DNA of 64,000 nt, taken from positions 32,227 to 96,226 of the forward strand of contig JBDRRS010000018.1 in assembly GCA_043825615.1 (NCBI GenBank), given 5' to 3'. Position 1 is the first letter of the stretch, and each line of letters starts with the position of its first letter. Origin of the DNA: JBDRMV01 sp043825615. GTDB taxonomy: Bacteria > CG03. The position numbers and the translations under genes were made by a program. Of the stretch, positions 38,701-46,334 are shown in pieces. The notes under the pieces are model-generated. The model was not told the origin of the DNA, did not search any database, and saw nothing but the letters and a program-made list of their open reading frames with translations.

Positions 38701-39402
38701 TTAATCGGAGAGGGTTTCTTTCTTGCCGTTTTTGCCGTTGCCGTTTTGTACAAAGAGTATAACAAGGGGAATCCGGCCGTCAATTGTTTTTACGGCAATG
38801 GATTTGAGGGTTACTTCTTTTTTTGACGAAGACGGGAAATAAACACCCACCGTGTCCGATTTCAGGTTTTCTACGAGAACTCTTTTCAGAAATCTGTTGA
38901 AATCGACATTCTGCGCGTGTTTCCTGACAACATCAAGAGAGAATTCCTTGCTTTCCACCTTCCATATTTTCTGCGCCGGCGGATTTAAGACGGCTGAATT
39001 TTCTTCGAAGTCAATTACAATCAGCGGCTCGGAGGCGTTCGCAAGAAGTTTTGAGAATGCTTTTACCGACTTGGAAACATCTTTTGCCCTCAGGGAATCA
39101 TACTCCTTCATATCTTTGAAAAGATGACTGATATTGAGGGAAAGTAAATCAAATTCATCGCGGATTTTCTCGGGGAAGTCCGTGGTAAACGAGCCGGAGG
39201 AAGCAACCTGCAGCTGGTTGTTGATTTTTTTAAGTTTCCGGGAAAAAGAAAAAAGCAAATAGATGACCCCTGCTATCAACAGCGCATTTGCGCATATTAT
39301 CAGGATGGAGCAGACCCTCCCGCAGGTAAATATAACCGTAAATATTGAAAAAAATCCGAGAATCAGGAGGATAAAAAGTATTTTTTTGTAAAGCGTTTTC
39401 AC
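38701..39402 (-). CDS. membrane protein with PAS-like domain, no kinase
   Basis: GTG 39402 lies just after the trkA stop. The longer frame to 39471 overlaps trkA and is not preferred. Two TM helices fill residues ~6-52. A HAMP-like linker (RKLKKINNQLQVASSGSFTT, then RDEFDLLSLNISHLFKDM) and a PAS-like domain (NASEPLIVIDFEENSAVLNP, then PAQKIWKVESKEF) follow. No histidine kinase, GGDEF or methyl-accepting region follows, so the output is unclear. Being next to TrkA it may sense membrane or redox state for potassium transport (inference). Confidence 0.6.
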   Translation of the reverse strand: MKTLYKKILFILLILGFFSIFTVIFTCGRVCSILIICANALLIAGVIYLLFSFSRKLKKINNQLQVASSGSFTTDFPEKIRDEFDLLSLNISHLFKDMKEYDSLRAKDVSKSVKAFSKLLANASEPLIVIDFEENSAVLNPPAQKIWKVESKEFSLDVVRKHAQNVDFNRFLKRVLVENLKSDTVGVYFPSSSKKEVTLKSIAVKTIDGRIPLVILFVQNGNGKNGKKETLSD

Positions 39403-39412
39403 TCTGCGGGTT

Positions 39413-40099
39413 TCACAAATTTTTGATATCTTTATCGTTTCCGGCAATAATAATGATGTCGTTTGCATCAAAAATTATCTGAGGGTCGGGTACCGTGTCG
39501 ATTTCTTCTTTAAGTTTTCTGCTCCCGTTTGTTTTGTCAATATCAGGAGCGTTTCTTTTTAAGGCGACGATGTTAATTCTGCTTTTCTGTCTTAAGTTCA
39601 GGTCGGCAAGGCGTTTTCCCACGAACTTTGCAGGCACCTTTAGTTCAACCAGTGAATGATTTTCTCCGAGCGTAACTCTTTTGAGTATTCTGGGGGCTAT
39701 GATTGTATTGGCAAGTTCGCTGCCCATTTCTTCCTCTATTTCTATTATCCTGTCAACCCCGATGGATTTTAATATTTCTTTCTGCATGGATGTGACGGAC
39801 CGGCTGAAAATTACGGGAATCCCGAGTTTTTTCAGGAGTATCGTCGTGAGCAGACTCGCTTCCACATCCTCTCCTATAGCCACGCACGCAAGGTCCACGT
39901 TTTCAAGCCCGAGATTTTTCAGCGTTTTTTCATCCGTAGAGTCGCAGGCGACGGCGACCGTTACATAGTCCTTTATTTCTTCTATTTTGTCTTTGTCCCG
40001 GTCGACGGCGATTATTTCTATGCTGCTTTTCGCCAGCGATTTGGCAAGAGCTTTGCCGAAACTCCCCATGCCGAAAATTGCTATCTGCCGCATTTCCAA
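39413..40099 (-). CDS. TrkA-family potassium channel regulatory subunit
   Basis: The 228 residues comprise an RCK_N nucleotide-binding fold (IAIFGMGSFGKALAKSLAKS with GxGxxG; IIAVDRDKDKIEEI; VAVACDSTDEKTLKNLGL) and an RCK_C domain from ~140 (LVELKVPAKFVGKRLADLNL). It gates the TrkH/KtrB pore in response to nucleotides. The trkH-type gene lies 233 bases upstream on the same strand, separated by two palindromic repeats, so co-transcription is uncertain. Confidence 0.92.
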   Translation of the reverse strand: MEMRQIAIFGMGSFGKALAKSLAKSSIEIIAVDRDKDKIEEIKDYVTVAVACDSTDEKTLKNLGLENVDLACVAIGEDVEASLLTTILLKKLGIPVIFSRSVTSMQKEILKSIGVDRIIEIEEEMGSELANTIIAPRILKRVTLGENHSLVELKVPAKFVGKRLADLNLRQKSRINIVALKRNAPDIDKTNGSRKLKEEIDTVPDPQIIFDANDIIIIAGNDKDIKNL

Positions 40100-40146
40100 A
40101 CCTCCTATTACACTTATTCTGTAAATATTCAGTGAACACCGTATTT

Positions 40147-40214
40147 GTCATTGCGAGCCCGAAGGGCGTGGCAATCTCGAGATTGCTTCGGTCATTTCAT
40201 TCCCTCGCAATGAC
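40147..40214. repeat. 68-bp MITE-like palindrome with nested 16-bp palindrome
   Basis: GTCATTGCGAG (40147-40157) and CTCGCAATGAC (40204-40214) are perfect 11-bp inverted ends. A perfect GCAATCTCGAGATTGC sits at 40171-40186. A truncated relative lies at 55336-55444. Confidence 0.75.
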
Positions 40215-40296
40215 ACGGCGGTCACTGGACTTTTACAAATTCCGTTTGGTTAAACCCATTACAGTATATCAAATTACGAATAAACAATATATGGAA

Positions 40297-40323
40297 GGGG
40301 ACAGGTCTTCAAGACCTGTCCCC
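40297..40323. repeat. 27-bp perfect palindrome of the GGGGACAG family
   Basis: GGGGACAGGTCTT-C-AAGACCTGTCCCC. Ten bases before the stop codon of trkH on the opposite strand; may act as its 3' hairpin. Confidence 0.75.
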
Positions 40324-40332
40324 ACCATATCT

Positions 40333-41658
40333 CTATCCGAGCATCACGCGCTCGCTCGCGTATGAAATTGACAATCTCTCCTTCCTGCCGATTGCGGCAA
40401 GAGCTATCGTCAGAGGCCCCAGGCGTCCCATAAACATCACGGCGGTCAGAACCTGTTTTGAAGTATCCGACAGGCCGGCTGTTATACCTGTGGAAAGACC
40501 GACCGTTCCGAAGGCGGAGACGACTTCGAAAACGATATTCTGGAGAGGAAAATTTTCAACAAAAAGGATGATGCTGCAGGCAGTGAATGTTATTACGGCA
40601 GCGTAAACTAAAATTGCGACAGCCCTGACGGCGAGAAACGACGGGATGCTGCGCCGGTATATGACAAGGTCGCCGCGGGACCTGATGTGGTTCAGGACAA
40701 GCAGAAATATCACCGCGAAAGTTATGGTTTTTACTCCTCCGCCGGTTCCGCCGGGTGAGGCGCCGATAAACATCAGCGCGCAGGTTATGAATTTGCTGAA
40801 AGGTTTTATTTTTGAGGTGTCTACCGAATTGAAACCTGCGGTGCGGGCGGTCACCGAGCAGAATATCGAATTTGCCCATTTTGCGTTTTTGCTCATGCCG
40901 GCAAGAACGTTGTTCTTTTCAGCCGCGTAGAAAAATAAGGTTCCGGATAGAAGAAGAATAAGCGTGGTTGCTACTGCAAGTTTCGTGTGCAGTTTAAAGC
41001 GGCGGGTTTCCCGCGAAATGTAATTTTTACAATCAAGAAGAACGACAAAACCGATTCCCCCGAGAATTATCAGAACGCCGACAACGGCAAGAATGTATAT
41101 GTTTGAAGAAAATCCCGTTATACTTGTGTCGAAGAGAGAGAAACCCGCGTTACAGAACGCGGATACGGAATGGAAGAGAGCCATTTTGAATGCCTCTCCC
41201 GGCGGAAAGCAGGTTCTGAAACCGAAGAAAAGCAGAACCGTTCCAGCCGCTTCGGCGCCGAACGTGAATATCAGCAGGAAGTTCAGTATTTTCCTGGCGC
41301 TCCGGATATTATCCTCGTTGAGGGCGTCCACAAGAAGCATTTCCTGCGCTTTTGATATTTTTTTACCCAGCGTAATTATCAGGGCTATGGAAAAAGTCAT
41401 TAAACCGAGAGCGCCGAGTTGTATAAGAAGCAGTATGACCGTCTTGCCGAAGAAAGTGAACCCGAGAGGGGTGCTGCGCACAATAAGTCCCGTGACGCAG
41501 GTCGCGGAAGTCGCCGTAAAAAGGGCGTCCACAAAAGAAATAGGGTCTCCGGCCGGTGTCGCGGCGGGAAGGAGCAGCATGAATGTTCCTATCAGTATTG
41601 CTGCGATAAAACCGAGGACAAGACCCAGCGCCGGCCTTTTGGCAATTGAGAAAATCAT
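40333..41658 (-). CDS. TrkH/KtrB-type potassium uptake protein
   Basis: The 441-residue polytopic protein has the four pore-loop repeats of the Trk/Ktr superfamily: TATSATCVTGLIV, FHSVSAFCNAGFSL, SVTARTAGFNSVD and VSAFGTVGLSTGIT. The Gly of each filter is present. It works with the TrkA subunit encoded downstream. The promoter (-35 TTGTTT, 17 bases, -10 TAAAAT) leaves only six bases before ATG 41658, implying a leaderless mRNA. The first 20 codons closely match those of the TPR-HEAT gene. Confidence 0.93.
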   Translation of the reverse strand: MIFSIAKRPALGLVLGFIAAILIGTFMLLLPAATPAGDPISFVDALFTATSATCVTGLIVRSTPLGFTFFGKTVILLLIQLGALGLMTFSIALIITLGKKISKAQEMLLVDALNEDNIRSARKILNFLLIFTFGAEAAGTVLLFFGFRTCFPPGEAFKMALFHSVSAFCNAGFSLFDTSITGFSSNIYILAVVGVLIILGGIGFVVLLDCKNYISRETRRFKLHTKLAVATTLILLLSGTLFFYAAEKNNVLAGMSKNAKWANSIFCSVTARTAGFNSVDTSKIKPFSKFITCALMFIGASPGGTGGGVKTITFAVIFLLVLNHIRSRGDLVIYRRSIPSFLAVRAVAILVYAAVITFTACSIILFVENFPLQNIVFEVVSAFGTVGLSTGITAGLSDTSKQVLTAVMFMGRLGPLTIALAAIGRKERLSISYASERVMLG

Positions 41659-41664
41659 TTCTGA

Positions 41665-41693
41665 ATTTTACAATAAATGAATGTCAAAAACAA
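41665..41693 (-). promoter_or_regulatory. promoter of trkH-type gene, leaderless arrangement
   Basis: Minus strand: TTGTTT (41693-41688), 17-base spacer, TAAAAT (41670-41665), then TCAGAA and the ATG. Same hexamers and spacing as at 44772-44800. Confidence 0.6.
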
Positions 41694-41694
41694 T

Positions 41695-41800
41695 AGTTGG
41701 GGACGGTTGATAGTTGGGGACGGATGGTTGGGGACAGGTCTTTTCAAGAACTGTCCCCTTCCATAAGCCCTGTCCCCAAGAATCGTCCCCTTCCATAGTT
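41695..41800. repeat. composite GGGGACAG/CTGTCCCC repeat cluster
   Basis: Three direct TTGGGGACGG/AG units are followed by the palindromic partner GAACTGTCCCCTTCC and two further TGTCCCC/CGTCCCC units. It lies between the coiled-coil gene stop and the trkH promoter. Confidence 0.75.
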
Positions 41801-41806
41801 GTTAAT

Positions 41807-43519
41807 TTACTTGAATTTTGCGCCGCAGTGAGGACAAAATTTATCGGTTTCGGAGGCAATCCCTCCGCATTCGGAGCATTTGAATTTTTTCAGAATTTTC
41901 TCCGGAGAGCTTTTAGCCAGCAACTCTCTTTTAAGATTCAAGGTTTCATCGCTTATTTGCAGGATTTTTTCTTTAAGGTCTTTGTTTTCGTCTGTGATTT
42001 TTTCCAGAAATTCAGTTTCCCTTTGTTTTAAATTTGCCTGATATTGAATTTTCAGGTCTTCATTTTTTTTGTCGCGTTGTTTTATATCTTCGAACAACCC
42101 GTCTTTAGTCCCTTTTAATTTTTGTTCGCTTCCTTGAGTTCTTTCCAATTTCTCTGTCAGGCCGGCGATCTGGCGTTTCCATATATTTTCCCGCTGAGCA
42201 ATACAATCCCGCAGGTTGGCAATTTCCTTTTCCTTGTTCCTCAGCGTCTGAACCCATTCCTGTTCCCGCTCTTTTGTATCCTTTTCTTTTCCCGCCAATT
42301 GTTTTCCCAGTAATTCTATTTCCTGACTCAGTCCTGACTTTAAAGCTTCGATTTCCTCATTTTTTACCCGCTCTTCTTCTATATCTTTTTCCCTGGAATC
42401 CAATTCCCGTTTTACCTGAAGCAACTGGTTTTTTAATTCTTTAATTTCATTGTTTTTTTCTTCTTTTTCTCTTTTCAGATTTTCAAATTTCTCTTCCAGA
42501 AAAGCGGTTATTTCTGTTTTTTCTCTTTTTATAACTTCTATTTTATTATTTTGCTGAATTAAAGATTCTTTCAATATTTTTAACTCCCGCTCTTTGAGCG
42601 AGGTCTGTTCGGTAAGGTGTCTGTTGCCCTCTTCCAGCATATCTCTCTGCTTTTTCAACTCATATTCTTTAACATGAAACTCTTCGATTAATTTTGTTCT
42701 TTCCTCAAGGTAAGAATTTTTAATTGCTTCAAACTTCTCTTTGAAAAGATTCTCTTTTTCGGCGGCTTTTTGGTTCAATGATTGAATTTCATTTTCTTTT
42801 TTTTCGAGCATCGCCGCTCTAACTTCCTTCTCTTCCTGCGCCACCCTTTCCAAAGACATTATTTCCTGCCGGAATTGTTCTGTTCTTTCGGCAACCTCCT
42901 CTTTTCGCAGGCGGCTTGTTTCTTCCAACTCTTTGTTTCGCCGCTCAAGGGATTCTTTCAGTATTTTAACTTCCTGCTCGTCTTCCAGCAGTTTCTCCTG
43001 CAGCCGCCTGTTTTCCACTGATAGAATATCTTCCCGTGTTTTTAATTCCCCCCTTTTTGTCTGAAACTCTTTTAGCAATTCTTTTCTTTGCTGTTCTAAA
43101 TTAAATTTAGCCGTTCTAATTTCCTGCTCTTTCCTTTGCAGTAATTCCTTTTCCTGCCTTAATTTTTCTTTTTCCTCCTGTAAGATTATTTTATTTTCCT
43201 GCAAAGTTTCTTCCAGCCCGCTCTTTAGATTTTCCAATTCTTTCTGTTTGCCGGCATAATTTTTCTGCAGCCGGATTTTCTCCTGCAATATATTCTCCCG
43301 CAGCTTTTTGTTCAAGTCAATAGCGTCCTGCAGGCTGTCGATATCCCGCTCTTTTTTTCGCATATCATAATCAAGGATTATATTTTTACCCGTCCCCACC
43401 GCCGTCTTTAATTCCGCTCCGGACTCGCGTAATTCTTCCAGTTTTTTATTCAAAATTCTGTCTTGTTTTTCCAGCCGTTCTTTATCTGGGCCTGTCATTT
43501 CTTTTACATTTTCAGTCAT
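41807..43519 (-). CDS. long coiled-coil protein with C-terminal zinc ribbon
   Basis: ATG 43519 lies two bases after the stop of the TPR-HEAT gene; a TTG start three codons upstream is possible. About 500 residues are nearly uninterrupted coiled coil (LEKQDRILNKKLEELRESG; many E/K/Q/L heptads). A zinc ribbon closes the protein: CSECGGIASETDKFCPHCG. There is no signal peptide or TM, so it is cytoplasmic. Coupling to a membrane protein with a cytoplasmic HEAT domain suggests a filament or tether docking on that domain (inference). SMC-type ATPase motifs are absent. Confidence 0.7.
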   Translation of the reverse strand: MTENVKEMTGPDKERLEKQDRILNKKLEELRESGAELKTAVGTGKNIILDYDMRKKERDIDSLQDAIDLNKKLRENILQEKIRLQKNYAGKQKELENLKSGLEETLQENKIILQEEKEKLRQEKELLQRKEQEIRTAKFNLEQQRKELLKEFQTKRGELKTREDILSVENRRLQEKLLEDEQEVKILKESLERRNKELEETSRLRKEEVAERTEQFRQEIMSLERVAQEEKEVRAAMLEKKENEIQSLNQKAAEKENLFKEKFEAIKNSYLEERTKLIEEFHVKEYELKKQRDMLEEGNRHLTEQTSLKERELKILKESLIQQNNKIEVIKREKTEITAFLEEKFENLKREKEEKNNEIKELKNQLLQVKRELDSREKDIEEERVKNEEIEALKSGLSQEIELLGKQLAGKEKDTKEREQEWVQTLRNKEKEIANLRDCIAQRENIWKRQIAGLTEKLERTQGSEQKLKGTKDGLFEDIKQRDKKNEDLKIQYQANLKQRETEFLEKITDENKDLKEKILQISDETLNLKRELLAKSSPEKILKKFKCSECGGIASETDKFCPHCGAKFK

Positions 43520-43520
43520 T

Positions 43521-44765
43521 TTAAACAACCGGCCCGTCCCCGTCCAATACTTCTTTTAATTTTTGCATGAGATTTTCCGGAACTTTTTTTTCCATGTAAA
43601 ATCTTTTTAGATATTTAACCGCTTTAGAACGAATGCTTGTTTCCGTATCATGCGCCAGAGATAGCAAATGCTCAATTGCTTCCGGAGACCCTATTTTTTC
43701 AAACGCCCATTCCGCGCTTAAGCGCATCCACTTGCTGGAATAATGGGCCATGGCCCGCAAGGCATTCATGGCAATTTCCGGATTATATTCATATAGCGCC
43801 TTTGCGGCGTTTGCTCTTACGCGGCTGTCAGAATCCGATAAACAGGGAACCAATATCCGTTCAATTATTTCGGCGGGGGCGCCACGCAACTCTTCAGCAA
43901 TTAATTCCACCCCTCTGGCTCTCACATGAGAGTTAGGATTTTCTAACATCGCTCTTGTTGTCCCGTCATGAATATAATTTTTTGCAGGCAACGCGGCAAT
44001 TTTTTGTTTGGCGGCGGGAGGAGAGTCGAGCAGAATTTTACTTGCAGTTTTTTCCCCGTGCGGTGGCGGAACCTGGATTTTCTGCTTGGCTGGCGGGATA
44101 ACTTCCTGCGTCTCAGGGGGCTTCTTTCTTCGTTTAGAATAAGAGAAAAAAGTTATGAAAAATATAAGGATAATTCCTGCGCTGAACCACATATTTATCT
44201 TTGAAGGCTTTTTCTCTGCCGGGATTGGGTTTAAGGGGGATTTAACAGGTCCGACCTCCGGTTCTTTTTTTTGGGGGGGATGATGGGGTAAAACTTTTTT
44301 TGCGGGAGGTTTTACTTTTAAGGCTCTTTTGGCAACTTTTCTCTCTTTCTTTTTTTCTGTCAAAATGCCGGTTTTCTTTTTTATTATAATAGGAGACTTC
44401 AATTTCTTTGCTTCACTGTTTTCGGGCTCTAACACCAATATCCTGTCAAAGCACTGCAATGCATTTGAGTTTCTCTTCGCCGCAAGTTCGCTTTTACCTT
44501 TAGCCATAAGAACTTCTATAAGACTTTCTTTTATGTCTTCAGCATCTACAAGACTTTCTTTTGTAACTTCCTGCTTTTTGAGTTCATATGATTTTTCAAA
44601 TGCTTCTATTGCTCCCGACAAGTCCTTTTCTACGGATTTTAACAGACCGGCGCTGAAAAAATATTCCGCATTTTCATCGGCTCCGAAAAGAGTTTCAGCA
44701 GTTACGGCAGCAGCAAAACCGAGAATTAGAGCCGCGGCCGACCTTTTGACAATTAAAAAAATCAT
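43521..44765 (-). CDS. TPR - transmembrane - HEAT adaptor protein
   Basis: A hydrophobic N-terminus (FLIVKRSAAALILGFAAAV) probably serves as signal peptide. TPR-like helices follow (AEYFFSAGLLKSVEKDLSGA; NALQCFDRILVLEPENSEAK). A Pro/Lys-rich spacer (~130-185), one TM (NMWFSAGIILIFFITFF) with basic stop-transfer KRRKK, and a C-terminal HEAT domain (HVRARGVELIAEEL; SRVRANAAKALYEYNPEIAM) complete it. Topology would place TPRs outside the inner membrane and HEAT repeats inside. The first 20 codons and promoter duplicate those of the trkH-type gene. No enzyme motif. Confidence 0.7.
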   Translation of the reverse strand: MIFLIVKRSAAALILGFAAAVTAETLFGADENAEYFFSAGLLKSVEKDLSGAIEAFEKSYELKKQEVTKESLVDAEDIKESLIEVLMAKGKSELAAKRNSNALQCFDRILVLEPENSEAKKLKSPIIIKKKTGILTEKKKERKVAKRALKVKPPAKKVLPHHPPQKKEPEVGPVKSPLNPIPAEKKPSKINMWFSAGIILIFFITFFSYSKRRKKPPETQEVIPPAKQKIQVPPPHGEKTASKILLDSPPAAKQKIAALPAKNYIHDGTTRAMLENPNSHVRARGVELIAEELRGAPAEIIERILVPCLSDSDSRVRANAAKALYEYNPEIAMNALRAMAHYSSKWMRLSAEWAFEKIGSPEAIEHLLSLAHDTETSIRSKAVKYLKRFYMEKKVPENLMQKLKEVLDGDGPVV

Positions 44766-44771
44766 TTTTGG

Positions 44772-44800
44772 ATTTTACAATATCGGGAAGCAGAAAACAA
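44772..44800 (-). promoter_or_regulatory. promoter of TPR-HEAT gene, leaderless arrangement
   Basis: Minus strand: TTGTTT (44800-44795), 17-base spacer, TAAAAT (44777-44772), six bases to ATG 44765. Predicted start falls at or next to the A of ATG. Confidence 0.6.
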
Positions 44801-44807
44801 GGAGATA

Positions 44808-46334
44808 TTACATTTTTTTCTTTGATAGATTTTCAACGTTTTTTCGCAGGATTTCCTTTTCTTTGATTCCGAGCCGGATTGCTTTTTCCCAGCAGAGAAT
44901 TGCTTTTTTGTGCTCATTGTTAAGGTAATAAGCGTTTCCGAGATTGTTATAGACCTCCCCGTAATGCCTGATTTTAACCGAGTTTTGGAATGCCCGTATC
45001 GCTTTCGGATAATTTTTTATTCTTACGTACGACATCCCGAGATAATATGCAATTTTCCCGGAGGCCGGAGAAAGTTCGTGCGCCTTTTCAAAATGTTGAA
45101 TAGCCGCAGAGTCATTTTTGCTTTCATAAAAGAAATAGCCGACCCCGCGTTCCCTGTCGGCTATTAATTCCCGGGACAAAATAAAAACCATAATAGCCGT
45201 CGCTGTCAATAATACAATTTTCCCGGCCGCGCGCATTCCGGGTTTCGGCGGCTCTTTTTCTCCGGCGAATGATAACGCAAAAACAAAAATCAGCAGGGAT
45301 GATGGGAGTTCCATCGGGAAATTCGTGAGCCCGTCAAGCAGGAAGGCGCAGAAAGCCGCGAAAGCAAAAAAATTGTTTTTTCGAAGCCGCATGAATGCCG
45401 AAATGATAAGATACAAATACGCTGAAAAGCCGAGTATTCCGGTTTCGGAAAGTATCTGAATGTAATCGTTGTGCATCTTGCTTTCGGATGTTGATTTCAG
45501 GTTAAAATCCCGTTCTACTTTTGCCTGGAAAAGGGCGAAATTTGTTTTTACTCCGCCGATTCCGGCGCCCAGAAGAGGTTTTTCCTTTACAATTTCAAAG
45601 CCGACTCTCCATTTGAAAAATCTTTCAATTACGGAACTTCTTTTGGATGACACGTCAAAAAATAGGAGTCCTGCGGCTAAAATCAGCAGGTGAACGGGGA
45701 GCAGAATTTTCGGGAAAGAGAAAAATTTTTCTTTTTTGAAGTGCAGGAAAAGCATTATTAAAATTATCGTTGCCGAAAGAATTGAGCCGGCGGTTTCGGT
45801 AAGCAGCAGACAGATATATGGCATGAGAGTCAGCCACGCCGCTTTTTTTCCTTTTGTCCATCTTACAAAGAAAGGGAAACTAATCAGAAGGAAACTTGCC
45901 ATGAAGTTCGGGTTGCCGAGCGTGGAATAGATTCTGCCCGAAAATTCGTTTTTAAAACCGAAAAATGAAAAGCAGAATTTCTGGTATATCCCGTAGATAC
46001 AAACGAGTAAAACGGCTGCGGGGATGAGGTTTATTATTTTTTCCCGGTCGTCTTCCGACAAGAGAAAATACAGCAGGAATACCGGTATTTGTTTTGAAAG
46101 TTTGACAAGCGAGACGAGAACGTTTGCGCTCTGAGTTATGGACAGAAGAAGCATTGCGATGAAGATTAGAAGTTGTTTTGAGAGGGCTCCCCGAAAACTG
46201 ATTCCGCCGCGGAATGCTCTCAAGGAAAAAGCGAGAAAAATTACGCAAACGGCGAAAAAATCCTTGAGCAGATAATTGTCAAAAGTTAAGGATGTAACCA
46301 GCAGCGGGACGAGGAGGAAAATACTTCGTATCAA
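44808..46334 (-). CDS. O-antigen ligase/polymerase-like (Wzy_C) protein with C-terminal TPRs
   Basis: Some 10-12 TM helices carry the Wzy_C region: LGNPNFMASFLLISFPFF, then GVGFEIVKEKP-like WRVGFEIVKEKPLLGAGIGG, and HNDYIQILSETGILGFSAYL. The last ~130 residues are TPRs (AIQHFEKAHELSPASGKIAY; YNNLGNAYYLNNEHKKAILC). It would polymerise or ligate glycans at the periplasmic face. The start codon is TTG 46334, sharing TG with the ManC/PMM stop (TTGA), so it relies on translational coupling. TPR fusions to this family occur in other candidate phyla. Confidence 0.85.
   Translation of the reverse strand: MIRSIFLLVPLLVTSLTFDNYLLKDFFAVCVIFLAFSLRAFRGGISFRGALSKQLLIFIAMLLLSITQSANVLVSLVKLSKQIPVFLLYFLLSEDDREKIINLIPAAVLLVCIYGIYQKFCFSFFGFKNEFSGRIYSTLGNPNFMASFLLISFPFFVRWTKGKKAAWLTLMPYICLLLTETAGSILSATIILIMLFLHFKKEKFFSFPKILLPVHLLILAAGLLFFDVSSKRSSVIERFFKWRVGFEIVKEKPLLGAGIGGVKTNFALFQAKVERDFNLKSTSESKMHNDYIQILSETGILGFSAYLYLIISAFMRLRKNNFFAFAAFCAFLLDGLTNFPMELPSSLLIFVFALSFAGEKEPPKPGMRAAGKIVLLTATAIMVFILSRELIADRERGVGYFFYESKNDSAAIQHFEKAHELSPASGKIAYYLGMSYVRIKNYPKAIRAFQNSVKIRHYGEVYNNLGNAYYLNNEHKKAILCWEKAIRLGIKEKEILRKNVENLSKKKM

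Noticed and set aside
41695..41800. Regularly spaced GGGGAC repeats as a possible CRISPR array
   Set aside because: Units are short, palindromic partners are mixed with direct copies, spacers are not of constant length and no cas gene is present.
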